A DNA stretch of 38,761 nucleotides from Pirellulales bacterium (GTDB lineage: Bacteria; Planctomycetota; Planctomycetia; Pirellulales; JADZDJ01). Shown here piece after piece: positions 1 through 8,942 of this stretch. The DNA lies in NCBI GenBank assembly GCA_035656635.1, contig DASRSD010000037.1:1-38761 (forward strand). The letters are read 5' to 3'. Below the pieces are notes generated by a model. It was not told where the DNA came from. It did no database searches and saw nothing but the letters and a program-made list of their open reading frames with translations. Both the position numbers and the translations under genes were made by a program. Every line of letters starts with the position of its first letter. Within the stretch, counting starts at the first letter, position 1.

Positions 1-2
1 CC

Positions 3-2820
3 GCCTCGCTTTCTGTCCTGGGAGCTGATAGCGGAGGCGAAGCAGGTTTAACTTATACCTGGGCAGCCACCGGCGCGCCGCCCGCTGCCGTCGACTTCGC
101 AGCAAACGGAACCAATGCCGCCAAGAACACCACAGTTACATTCGCACAAGCTGGCACCTATAACTTGCAAGTTACGATTACAAACGCCGCAGGATTTTCG
201 ACGACCAGCTCAGTTAGCGTACAAGTTAACCAAATCACAACCAGCGTTGCGGTGACTCCTGTCACGCACGCCTTGGCGGCCAACACAACACTTTCCCTGG
301 CCGCAACGGCGCTCGATCAGTTTGGCGCGCCGATGGCAAGCCAACCAACCATTACATGGTCGATTGCCAGCGGCGCTGGAAGCGTAAGCCAAAGCGGACT
401 ATTTACCGCTTCGCGCACCGCCGGCACTACTGCTGTGCGCGCCACCACTCCCGGCAATTTGTTTGGCACCGCAAATTTCACGGTGTTTTACGAGGCCGTA
501 GCCTGGTATCAAGCTGACGCGAGTTCGGGTACCACGCTGGCAGATTCATCGCCCAATAATCTTAACGCCACGCTCACCGGCGCTGCCGCCTTTGGCGCGG
601 GCGTTAGCGGAAATGCTTTAAGCCTGACAGGAGGATATGCCAATCTTCCAACCGGCATTGTCAGCGGATTGAACGATTTTACGATTGCTGCGTGGGTCAA
701 CCCAACAACCCTGCAAAACTGGACCCGGATTTTCGACTTTGGCACCGGCACCACAGTCAATATGTTCCTGACGGCCGAAGCCAGCGACACCGGCGACCTA
801 CGGTTTGCCATTACCACCGGCGGAAACGGCGCTGAACAACGCCTTGATGGGCCGGCCCTGGCTCTTAACCAATGGACTCACGTCGCGGTCACCCTATCCG
901 GCAACTTCGCCACGTTATATGTGAATGGAGTAGCCGTTGCCACAAATGCTAGCATGACGCTGCATCCCACGAATCTGGGCATCACTACACAGAATTATCT
1001 GGGCAAATCGCAATATGCTGACCCAGCCTTCAACGGCAGCATCGATGATTTTCGCATCTACAGCCGAACGCTCTCGGCACAAGAAATTCTTCAACTTGCC
1101 TCTCCGGCGGTCGTCGTTCCAGCAACCGTGGCGCCTCTCACCAGCACTACGGCAGCGCTAAGCGTTTTGGGTTCCGACGTCACAGCCGGCGAATCGGCAT
1201 TGACTTATACCTGGGCCACGACGGGAATGCCTCCCACTGCCGTCACATTCTCCGCCAATGGCACCAATGCCGCGAAGAACACGACGGTTACTTTTGCCAA
1301 GGCTGGTATTTACGCGATTCAAGTGACTATTATTAATCCTGTTGCCGGCCTAAGCGTCGCGAGTTCCGTCACGGTGACCGTCGAGCAGGTTGCCACGAGC
1401 TTTGTGATTTTGCCCAGCAGCATTACCGTTGCCGCTAGCGCGACGGAACCGTTTGTCGCTAGTACGCTCGATCAATTCGGCAATCCGATGTCCGCTGCGC
1501 CAGCGGTCACATGGTCGATCGTCAGCGGCGCGGGCGGCATTAACCCGGCCGGAGTGTACTCCGCCCCGGCCAGCGCCGGCTCGGCAACCGTGCGCGGCAC
1601 TTTCAGCGGCGGCGCAACGTCCGACGCAACCATCACGGTTGTCACTCCCGTCGTCTGGTATCAGGCCAACGCTTCCTCCGGCACCACGCTGGCCGATTCC
1701 TCAGGCAATGGTAAAAACGGCACGCTCAGTGGTTCTGCAGGCTTTGCCGCCGGGGTCAGTGGCAACGCATTGAGTCTCACCGGTGGCAATGCCACGCTTC
1801 CCACCGGGATTGTTAGCAACCTGAATGACTTCACGATCTCGGCTTGGGTCAGACCCACGTCGCTGCAAAATTGGGCCCGGATTTTCGACTTTGGCACTGG
1901 CACTACTGTCAACATGTTCCTCACTGACGACGCTGGCGGCACCAATGCCTTGCGATTTGCAATCACTACCAGCGGCAACGGCGCCGAACAACGCTTGGAT
2001 GGACCAGCCTTGACCGCCAATGTTTGGACCCATGTTACTGTTACGCTGTCTGGAAACACCGGCACGCTTTACGTGAACGGAGTTGCGATAGCAACAAATA
2101 CTAATATGACGCTGCATCCTGCCAGCTTGGGCAGTACCACGCAGAACTACCTGGGTAAGTCGCAGTATTCCGCCGACCCGAACCTACAAAGTAAAATTGA
2201 TGACTTCCGCATTTATGACTCGGCACTATCCGCACAGCAAGTTTTGCAACTGGCGGACCCCGCCGTCATCCTCGCTGCTTCGGCGTCGTCAAATCCGGTT
2301 ACGACGACCAGTGCCGCGCTCAGTGTGTTGGGCGGGGATGTTACCGCGGGCGAGTCGGCTTTGACGTATACCTGGAGCACCGTCGGCACGCCGCCGGCAC
2401 CGGTCAACTTTTTGGTCAACGGAACCAACGCCGCCAAGAATACCACGGCCACCTTCACCCAGGCCGGCACTTACAATTTCCAGGTAGCCATCGATAACCC
2501 GATCGTCGGGGCGGCGTTTGTCGCAACCAGTTCGGTCAGCGTCGTGGTTGATCAAACGCTGACCAGCGTCCTGATCTCGCCCGGCGCGGTCAATCTTACC
2601 GACGGTCAAACGCAAGCATTTTCAGCGACCGGTCTCGATCAGTTTGGCAACGCATTTTCCACGCAGCCCAGCTTCACCTGGAGTCTTACCAACGGCTCGG
2701 TCGGTAGTGTGAACAGTTCCGGATTATACACCGCGCCGCTTTCGCCAGTGGGTTCGGCCACGGTTCGCGCCACCAGTGGCGCCGTGAGCGGCACGGCAGC
2801 GGTGAGCGTGTCTTATTTGA
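3..2820 (+). repeat. Coding tandem repeat, about 1.14-kb unit
   Basis: The PKD-like, Ig-like and LamG trio is repeated almost colinearly. LamG copies start near 495 and 1650. PKD-like copies lie near 3-213, 1143-1383 and 2316-2544. The copies are recognisable at the DNA level as well as in protein, for example the shared 'GNGAEQRLDGPAL' segment, which suggests a fairly recent duplication inside the gene. Confidence 0.8.
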
Positions 2821-3608
2821 AAGGCGATGTTAACCTTGACGGCCACCGCGACGCCGCCGATCTGGTGGCTTTGATGAAGGCCTTGGTGGATTTGAACGCG
2901 TATCAAAGCATACACAGCCTGTCGCAGCAGGATCTGCTCAATATCGCCGACATCGACAGCGACGGGCATGTCACGAACATGGACGTGCAGGCGTTGATTA
3001 ACTTATTGATTGGCGGCAGCGGTAGTTTTTCCAATCGCGAAGCACCGACAAATGCTCCGGCAAGCAGCACCATTTTAGGCAACGACGGATCGAGCAACAA
3101 CGATTCTAGCTCAAGTGCGTTAAGCATAGCTGTGCCGGTAAGTGTCACGATCGTTGCATCAACTCCTCCTGCAAGCAATTCAACCCCCGTTCCAAACTCC
3201 GCGGCAACTGTTGACGCCGTTATTAGCATTGAGACGACACCGCCCCAGCCAAATTCGCCCACTAGAATATTGCCTGCTGATTCCAATGCCGCCTTTTCTG
3301 CGGTAATTGTTGGTGAATCGGTTTCAAAGATTGCTCCAGTTCATTCCATGATTGAATTCATGGGGCCGCGCGATCAGGAATCTGCGACTTTTACGCCCGA
3401 CACAGCCACCGCCGTTTGGTCTAAGCCATCTGAGAACTGTATTCTGCCTCAAATCGAAGTTTCGAATGAACCAATTTGGCAAGCATCGTTGCAGTATTCG
3501 AGAATAAAGATACACACGAAGACAGCCTTGCTAACTCATGGGAATGATGTTGCAGATGTTTTCCTTTTCAGAGAATCTGCGGATTGGTATGGGTTCTTTG
3601 CCGATTGA
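3..3608 (+). CDS. Secreted LamG/Ig-like repeat protein with dockerin (5' partial)
   Basis: The frame is open from the window edge, so the N-terminus is missing; 1201 residues are visible. The architecture is a tandem array: a PKD-like segment (visible residues 1-70), a bacterial Ig-like segment (about 72-160), a concanavalin-like LamG domain (about 165-368), the same trio again (about 380-753), then a third PKD-like plus Ig-like pair (to about 938). A type I dockerin follows (about 941-1008), with two Ca-binding loops, DVNLDGHRDAAD and DIDSDGHVTNMD. After it comes a Ser/Thr/Pro-rich tail of about 190 residues with no PEP-CTERM motif and no recognised domain. LamG domains usually bind carbohydrate or mediate adhesion and dockerins bind cohesins, so a surface or exported carbohydrate-binding role is inferred. 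No catalytic domain is visible in the part shown. Confidence 0.9.
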   Translation, partial: ASLSVLGADSGGEAGLTYTWAATGAPPAAVDFAANGTNAAKNTTVTFAQAGTYNLQVTITNAAGFSTTSSVSVQVNQITTSVAVTPVTHALAANTTLSLAATALDQFGAPMASQPTITWSIASGAGSVSQSGLFTASRTAGTTAVRATTPGNLFGTANFTVFYEAVAWYQADASSGTTLADSSPNNLNATLTGAAAFGAGVSGNALSLTGGYANLPTGIVSGLNDFTIAAWVNPTTLQNWTRIFDFGTGTTVNMFLTAEASDTGDLRFAITTGGNGAEQRLDGPALALNQWTHVAVTLSGNFATLYVNGVAVATNASMTLHPTNLGITTQNYLGKSQYADPAFNGSIDDFRIYSRTLSAQEILQLASPAVVVPATVAPLTSTTAALSVLGSDVTAGESALTYTWATTGMPPTAVTFSANGTNAAKNTTVTFAKAGIYAIQVTIINPVAGLSVASSVTVTVEQVATSFVILPSSITVAASATEPFVASTLDQFGNPMSAAPAVTWSIVSGAGGINPAGVYSAPASAGSATVRGTFSGGATSDATITVVTPVVWYQANASSGTTLADSSGNGKNGTLSGSAGFAAGVSGNALSLTGGNATLPTGIVSNLNDFTISAWVRPTSLQNWARIFDFGTGTTVNMFLTDDAGGTNALRFAITTSGNGAEQRLDGPALTANVWTHVTVTLSGNTGTLYVNGVAIATNTNMTLHPASLGSTTQNYLGKSQYSADPNLQSKIDDFRIYDSALSAQQVLQLADPAVILAASASSNPVTTTSAALSVLGGDVTAGESALTYTWSTVGTPPAPVNFLVNGTNAAKNTTATFTQAGTYNFQVAIDNPIVGAAFVATSSVSVVVDQTLTSVLISPGAVNLTDGQTQAFSATGLDQFGNAFSTQPSFTWSLTNGSVGSVNSSGLYTAPLSPVGSATVRATSGAVSGTAAVSVSYLKGDVNLDGHRDAADLVALMKALVDLNAYQSIHSLSQQDLLNIADIDSDGHVTNMDVQALINLLIGGSGSFSNREAPTNAPASSTILGNDGSSNNDSSSSALSIAVPVSVTIVASTPPASNSTPVPNSAATVDAVISIETTPPQPNSPTRILPADSNAAFSAVIVGESVSKIAPVHSMIEFMGPRDQESATFTPDTATAVWSKPSENCILPQIEVSNEPIWQASLQYSRIKIHTKTALLTHGNDVADVFLFRESADWYGFFAD

Positions 3609-3852
3609 TTTGAAGTCCAAAAAATGCGCTCCGTTCGATGCGCAGAAGCGCATTAGCGACTGGTCACCCCGACAGTCTCGAATACGTCGTTTGATAGGAC
3701 CTTTCACTGCGTAAGGGTAATCAGACCCTTGTGCCTTCCACAGAGAGCCTAGTGCGGACGCGGCTTACATCGTTTAGATCCGAGTTTGTACGAGTGGTTT
3801 GTCTCCGGCATCCGAATCGCATCCGTCAATCCGTTCCGAAAATGCGCGAATG
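3609..3852. other. Convergent intergenic region with two small hairpins
   Basis: This 244-bp gap separates two converging genes. It contains a 6-bp perfect stem with a four-base loop at 3638-3653 (atgcgc/gcgcat) and a 6-bp stem at 3713-3730 (aagggt/accctt, six-base loop). Neither is followed by a T-tract in either direction, so they are only weak candidates for transcription ends. Confidence 0.3.
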
Positions 3853-6800
3853 TTAGCCAGACAGCAGCCTTCGGACGATCGAACGACCGCCGATGACGCC
3901 GAGCAACAGCAGAATCCACGACGATGGCTCGGGTACGGGATTGGCGGAGCCGCCGCCGGATTGGAGAAGATTGAGTAGCGCTTGGAGATCGGCGTTGCTG
4001 AATTTGTGATCGCCGTCGAGGTCGCCGATCAGTAGCACTTGCGCATCGGTAAGATTTGGTTTGTATGTCGTCTTATAAGCACTGAGGTTTGTCAGCGCCT
4101 GCTCCATCGGTAGAATGTCGGCGGCGTCGACGTGACCATCCCGATTAAAGTCGCCCGGAATATACGGCGTGGCGGTGATGACGCCGGTGGAATATAGTTG
4201 CGAGAGGTCCCAGCCCATGGGCGTGGTCAAGCTCGGCAATTGAGTACTGGAAAATCTACCACTCAAGGTTCCCCAATCTAGCAAATCAAACGAGGTCGCA
4301 ACGCCGGGTGCGGGAGAAAAGTTGTTGATTAGCGAAACCGTAAGCGATCCGTTCAGGCTAACCGCGCCGTTGGAAAGCACTGCATCGTACTGGCTGCCGC
4401 GGGTCGTACCGCCGATTTCGATATTCGTTTGCGCGCCGCTGTTCAAGGCAAGCGATCCGAAGGTGATAGCACCCAGGCTGTTACCCGGTGCCAGAACTCC
4501 TCCGCTCTTAACTGTCACCAAACCGCCTACCGATCCAGCGCCTTGCAGCGTGCCGCCGGAGTTAACAGTTACGCTGCCCAAGATTGAACTGTTCACGGCC
4601 AAAGCCCCGCCGTTGATTATCGTGCCCCCGCTATAGGTGTTGGCGGCACTCAAGGTAAGCGTGCCTAAACCGCTCTTGGTCAGACCACCATCGGCAGCAG
4701 AACCCAGAGAGGCATAGTGGATTAGCGATTGACCTAGGGTGATGGATTTACCACTGGTGTCAATGATAGCGCCGCCAGCTTGGACGCTTGCGGTGGTCAG
4801 GCCCTGGAGGAACGTCGTGCTGTTGATCGTGGGAGAAAGTGTCCCGCCGTTGAAGTTGATGGTTGCGGTGCCGGTGCCGCGCTGAATTCCGAGCGTTGTG
4901 AGTGTACCACCGTTAAGATTGATAGTGCCACTGCCGCCATTGTGGCCGACGCGCATTACATTGGCAGTCGTGACCTGGCCGGTGCCTGAGCTGTTAAGCG
5001 TGCCAGTGCCCGATTCGCCGACAAGCAGCCACCTACTGGAGTTGTTCACATTAAGGAGACCAGCGGAAATGTTCCAGATGCCGGTAGACCCAGCATAGCG
5101 CCCAATGGAAACATAGCTATTGGAAGTAAACGTGCCGCCGGTCTGGTTGAAGGTACCTGCACCGTATCCCCCCACGAATACATCAGTGTTGGCATTGACG
5201 GTCCCGCCGGAAAGATTATAGATACCCGTTCCAAGTCTTGAGCCGCGGCCGCCGATGACAAAAGCACCGTCGAAATTTCCATTCGCAGTGAGAGTGCCAC
5301 CGGATTGTTGAACCGTTCCCATCGCGGCGGTATTGCTGAAAAAACCGGAGCCCACGACAAATGCGCCGCTTGCGCCTACCGTAATGACGGCGTTGTTTTC
5401 GATCATCAGAGTACCGGTGGCGGGAGTGGCGGAGTTGCCGGTATCGCCGACGTTCAAATCACTGGATACGTGCAACACCGCATTGCCGGAGACAATAATC
5501 GTGCCTACATCGCCCGTGGTTTGACCGGCCGTCAAAATGCCGCTGATATTAGTGGTGCCGGTAATTTGCAGCGTACCGGCATGCGTGAATACCTGGCCGG
5601 TATATGTATCGGTTCCTCCGAGAGTAAGCGTGCCAAAACCGTATTTGTAAAGATTGACGCCCGACAGCGAACCGCTGAGCGTTAGGATGCTGGCCGCGGG
5701 GGTGACGTTTATTCCCAGATCGTTCGTCGTGGTAATGGGGGCCGCAATGGTGTGGCTGCCAGCGGAAACATTGATAGTTGCGGCTGGATCGTCCTCCATT
5801 TTGACGAATGTCAGGACGTTGCCGCCGTTGGCGCCGATCGTGTAGGAAGCGGAGCTTAGAAAATTGATCCGGCTTATGGTTTGCGGACTGTCGAGATTCA
5901 CGGAATAATGATTGGACGAGTTGGTTCCAAAGTTGGCCACGGATCCGGAAGCGCTGGGAACCTGACTACTGCTCCAGTTTCCCGTGGCCGACCAGTTGGA
6001 TGAAGTGCTGCCTGACCAATTTGGATTCACAGGTGCGACGCTGGGCCAGCCATCAGCAGTCCAATATAGATTGCTAAGACCGAAAGTCGGTGCGCCGTTG
6101 CGATTGCCATCGTAGTAGTGGTAGCTAAATTGGTCTTGTCCATTATTGGTTGAGAAAGCGAACTGGCCCGGACCGACACGCGCGCCGTCGTCATCATAGA
6201 ACAGCGTGCCGCCTCCATTCAGTAGATTGACGCCGTTTTGATCGAGAAACGGCCCGGTGGGACTGGTGCTGCGTCCCATGCGAACTTCATAGGTACTGTC
6301 GATGCCGGAACAACACGTGCCCCAGTTGACCATGAGATAATAATAATTACCGTGTTTGATTAACGCGGAAGCTTCGATGCTGGTATTGTCTGCTACGTTC
6401 ACCGGTACCGCACCGGCCAGGCGCTTGCCGGTGGAAGGATCCATTTCGACCACGAAAATTCCTGCATTGTACGAGCCGTAGCTCATCCACATATGGCCAT
6501 CGGTGTCTTGGAGAATATACGGATCGATGGCATTGAAGTTACTGCTATTTCCGGATTGAATGACGGCGCCTTGATCGGTCCAAGCGTAGTTCGGAGCGCT
6601 GGGGTTTAGCGTTGGGCTAGTGGCCAAGCCAATGGCCGAGACCTTGCTGCCGAATGTGGAGACAGCGTAGTACATGTAATACTGGTTGTTTTGAAAGATG
6701 ACGTCGGGAGCCCAGAAAAAACCGCTGAAGCCGGGAACGGCGGCAGTCGTCCATGCCGGCTGCGTTGCGAAGACCGATGGGCCCGTCGTCCAACTTGTAA

Positions 6801-7032
6801 GATCAGTGGACGAGCGCGAAACGATGCCTTGCCCGGTGGCGAAATAGTAATAAGTGCTGCCGTCTTCGATGACGTCGGAAGGATCGTGTGCGTCGATCTC
6901 CCCTGAAAGTTGAGCGAAACTGTGCCGCGGGCAGGCTACGAGAGTTGCACAGACAATTGCGATTAAGAGAACGCGGTGATTACCACGTTCGGTTTCGCCT
7001 GACTGGCGCGCTCGGTTGGTCTTTATGTACAC
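3853..7032 (-). CDS. GH43 arabinanase-like enzyme with beta-strand repeats, dockerin and PEP-CTERM
   Basis: This is a 1059-residue exported glycoside hydrolase. The signal peptide ends near residue 40 (HSFA/QLSG). The GH43 five-bladed propeller spans about 45-333. The three family acids are visible: D50 in AHDPSD (base), D170 in NAIDPY (pKa modulator) and E220 in TSIEAS (acid). The 120-residue spacing between the two Asp matches what I recall for endo-1,5-alpha-L-arabinanases. The HYYD segment (about 305-308) and the GWP end are also arabinanase-like. Autotransporter-associated beta-strand repeats form a stalk (about 340-880). A type I dockerin (960-1025) and a PEP-CTERM tail (VPEP at 1033, hydrophobic stretch, then RRLLSG) follow. 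The start is GTG, 6 nt after a strong GAGGAGGG site at 7039-7046. It lies 327 bp behind the DUF1559 gene on the same strand. Arabinan as the substrate is an inference. Confidence 0.92.
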   Translation of the reverse strand: MYIKTNRARQSGETERGNHRVLLIAIVCATLVACPRHSFAQLSGEIDAHDPSDVIEDGSTYYYFATGQGIVSRSSTDLTSWTTGPSVFATQPAWTTAAVPGFSGFFWAPDVIFQNNQYYMYYAVSTFGSKVSAIGLATSPTLNPSAPNYAWTDQGAVIQSGNSSNFNAIDPYILQDTDGHMWMSYGSYNAGIFVVEMDPSTGKRLAGAVPVNVADNTSIEASALIKHGNYYYLMVNWGTCCSGIDSTYEVRMGRSTSPTGPFLDQNGVNLLNGGGTLFYDDDGARVGPGQFAFSTNNGQDQFSYHYYDGNRNGAPTFGLSNLYWTADGWPSVAPVNPNWSGSTSSNWSATGNWSSSQVPSASGSVANFGTNSSNHYSVNLDSPQTISRINFLSSASYTIGANGGNVLTFVKMEDDPAATINVSAGSHTIAAPITTTNDLGINVTPAASILTLSGSLSGVNLYKYGFGTLTLGGTDTYTGQVFTHAGTLQITGTTNISGILTAGQTTGDVGTIIVSGNAVLHVSSDLNVGDTGNSATPATGTLMIENNAVITVGASGAFVVGSGFFSNTAAMGTVQQSGGTLTANGNFDGAFVIGGRGSRLGTGIYNLSGGTVNANTDVFVGGYGAGTFNQTGGTFTSNSYVSIGRYAGSTGIWNISAGLLNVNNSSRWLLVGESGTGTLNSSGTGQVTTANVMRVGHNGGSGTINLNGGTLTTLGIQRGTGTATINFNGGTLSPTINSTTFLQGLTTASVQAGGAIIDTSGKSITLGQSLIHYASLGSAADGGLTKSGLGTLTLSAANTYSGGTIINGGALAVNSSILGSVTVNSGGTLQGAGSVGGLVTVKSGGVLAPGNSLGAITFGSLALNSGAQTNIEIGGTTRGSQYDAVLSNGAVSLNGSLTVSLINNFSPAPGVATSFDLLDWGTLSGRFSSTQLPSLTTPMGWDLSQLYSTGVITATPYIPGDFNRDGHVDAADILPMEQALTNLSAYKTTYKPNLTDAQVLLIGDLDGDHKFSNADLQALLNLLQSGGGSANPVPEPSSWILLLLGVIGGRSIVRRLLSG

Positions 7033-7359
7033 GCCAGTCCCTCCTCACACCAAAATTTCTGACGGAACATTTTGTTTGTTGGACAGTGCACACAAGCTGG
7101 AACGCCTGCAATCGCGCATTAAGCGGTCGTCGTCTGAAAAGCAGATGGAAAGCGGCGATTCGCGCCTTTATATATGCCGGTTCCTTGCAGGGTGAGCGTG
7201 GCGCTCTCGCCTGATCAGATCACGATTAGCATTGTATGGCAAGCCGCGGCGATGGCGGCGCAAACGTTAAATTGCTCAAGATAATCCTCTGTGGAGTTCT
7301 TAAGCAATCAGAGAAGTTAACGGACCCTGGCCAATTCAGATCAAACCGCTGGTTATTGA
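7033..7359. other. Intergenic region between DUF1559 and GH43 genes
   Basis: This 327-bp gap lies between two same-strand genes. Apart from the GH43 ribosome-binding site (7039-7046) I see no convincing promoter, operator or terminator. The three-copy operator module found elsewhere in the window is absent here, so GH43 may depend on read-through from the DUF1559 promoter. Confidence 0.4.
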
Positions 7360-8496
7360 TTACGGGAGCACAGCGTTTGCCTCACCGCCTTCAGCGCTGG
7401 ACAGACTGCGCCACACGTTGATATCTATCACATCGGTGACAAAGTGTGTCGAGCCGTCACAAAAGCTCACGTTAACTCCGCCTTGATGTTTGCTACGCGC
7501 GGCAAAGGTTTCTATGTCAACGTTCGACCGCGCAGCCGGATCTCCGCCGGTACACGTACAAGGCGGAACTCCATCTAGTTCTTGAGTTGTGAGAATTGAG
7601 TAAGTACCACTCCCCCCGCCACCGGTGCACGGAACACGATTTGCGTAGTCGCCTTTTGTATCGTTCGGTAAGAGATAGCCTTCAAAGGTTTGCCCACCGA
7701 GTGCAGTTTCAATTTCGCTGATCGGTCCTCCCCAGTTGGAATCACGCTTGATCGTCCGCACTTCTGCCATCAAAAGTGTATGGCTGGTGCCATCAGGAAT
7801 TTTCCCCAGCGACCTGCTCCCCGGCAGGTTTTGATTGATTCCATTTTTTTTACCCGAAAGACTGGAAGGGCCAAACGGGGCGCCTTTAAAGGCGGTAAGA
7901 CTGTTGCCAGGACTCGTGCCCGTCGCCGTATTGGTGCCATGCTGAGTGTCAATGGCGGTTTGTGTCGTCTGCCCATAATTCGTATTGCCGAAATTGATGG
8001 CATAATTGCCACGCCAGCGGGCCCACATTTGAGGATTGGGGCCACTATTGAATTCGTCTGGATACATGCCGTCGGAAGGACATTCAAAGATCGGAACTTT
8101 TACTGTGCGGGCTGTGTAATTCAATGGGTCGCTAAATGATTTATCCGTATGCACATTGCCCACCATGGCTTTTTCTTCCAGATACGGACAGACCCAAATG
8201 TACCAACCATGATCGTCCCACCAGCTCCCGCCTTCGGGATCGGTGCCAGCAGGCTGCCCTGGCGGTTCATCACCCCACCAATACTTAGTTCCCGGCGGAA
8301 GTTTCTTTTTCGCAGTGTCGTAATTCATCATGGCCAACGCAGACTGCTTAAGATTATTGCCACACTGACTGCGACGGGCGGCTTCACGAGCTGCCTGAAC
8401 GGCCGGCAATAGCAACGCAATCAAGATGCCAATGATTGCAATAACAACCAATAGTTCGACGAGCGTGAAGCCGCGGGCACTGTGGCGAGACCGCAT
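7360..8496 (-). CDS. DUF1559 protein with prepilin-type N-terminus
   Basis: This 378-residue protein has a type IV pilin-like leader. A basic stretch is followed by [10 protein letters not shown] and one hydrophobic helix (about 10-35), the processing site of prepilin peptidase. The C-terminal region holds the planctomycete H-X9-DG motif ([12 protein letters not shown]). Proteins of this family are extremely expanded in Planctomycetes and their molecular role is unsettled; a pseudopilin or envelope-associated role is inferred from the N-terminus. I chose ATG 8496 rather than the upstream TTG 8514 because an AGGAG lies 7 nt before the ATG. A copy of the operator module (8697-8780) lies about 200 bp upstream and points at this gene, so AraC-type control is likely. 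The GH43 gene follows on the same strand. Confidence 0.92.
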   Translation of the reverse strand: MRSRHSARGFTLVELLVVIAIIGILIALLLPAVQAAREAARRSQCGNNLKQSALAMMNYDTAKKKLPPGTKYWWGDEPPGQPAGTDPEGGSWWDDHGWYIWVCPYLEEKAMVGNVHTDKSFSDPLNYTARTVKVPIFECPSDGMYPDEFNSGPNPQMWARWRGNYAINFGNTNYGQTTQTAIDTQHGTNTATGTSPGNSLTAFKGAPFGPSSLSGKKNGINQNLPGSRSLGKIPDGTSHTLLMAEVRTIKRDSNWGGPISEIETALGGQTFEGYLLPNDTKGDYANRVPCTGGGGSGTYSILTTQELDGVPPCTCTGGDPAARSNVDIETFAARSKHQGGVNVSFCDGSTHFVTDVIDINVWRSLSSAEGGEANAVLP

Positions 8497-8503
8497 GGAG
8501 TTT

Positions 8504-8508
8504 CTCCT
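8504..8508 (-). promoter_or_regulatory. Ribosome-binding site deciding the DUF1559 start
   Basis: AGGAG on the minus strand, 7 nt before ATG 8496. It would fall inside the coding sequence if the upstream TTG at 8514 were used, so it supports the shorter protein. Confidence 0.75.
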
Positions 8509-8696
8509 ACTCAACCGCTATTCCGCAACTCGTTTAGTCAACATCCGTAACCCAGCGACGAATGGAGTGCAGTGCGAAGAGCATTATAGGCAAGCTTGCC
8601 ATTTCCCACTCATGATGAATCATCGAGAAATGCTGCAAGTAATCCCTAACGGCGCTTGCGATGAGGCTCCCAAAACGCGCTCGTGCATCCCCCTGC

Positions 8697-8780
8697 GGCT
8701 GGCATTTATCAACCAACATACAGGCGATAAATCCCGCCGAGAATGGATATTTTTTTCCTGTACATGTATATTATTGACCT
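8697..8780 (-). promoter_or_regulatory. Operator/promoter module, copy A (AraC-type direct repeat)
   Basis: Positions 8741-8780 on the plus strand hold two 17-bp half-sites, ATGGATATTTTTTTCCT and ATGTATATTATTGACCT, starting 21 bp apart. Read towards the DUF1559 gene (minus strand) each ends in an ATnCAT-type core. Twenty bases further on comes TATG (plus-strand cata, 8717-8720), then TTGG...CCAGC (GTTGG/CCAGC stem with one G.T pair, plus-strand 8698-8718). The 40-bp repeat part matches copy C at 32 of 40 positions without gaps. AraC-family activators bind direct half-sites two helical turns apart near the -35 region; that this site is bound by the AraC-type protein encoded at 12746-13681 is inference. 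Confidence 0.75.
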
Positions 8781-8942
8781 GTTCAAGCCCTGCGATGCTG
8801 TCGTTTGAAATATCGGGAACAATCGTGTTTCACGGACCTTGCAGTCATGCCCGCATCAAAAATGAATGTCGAGCTTCAATTGCCGTGAATTCCTTCCCAT
8901 AGTTTCCCACGCATTGGGTGTTCGCTCGCGAGTGCAACGAAA

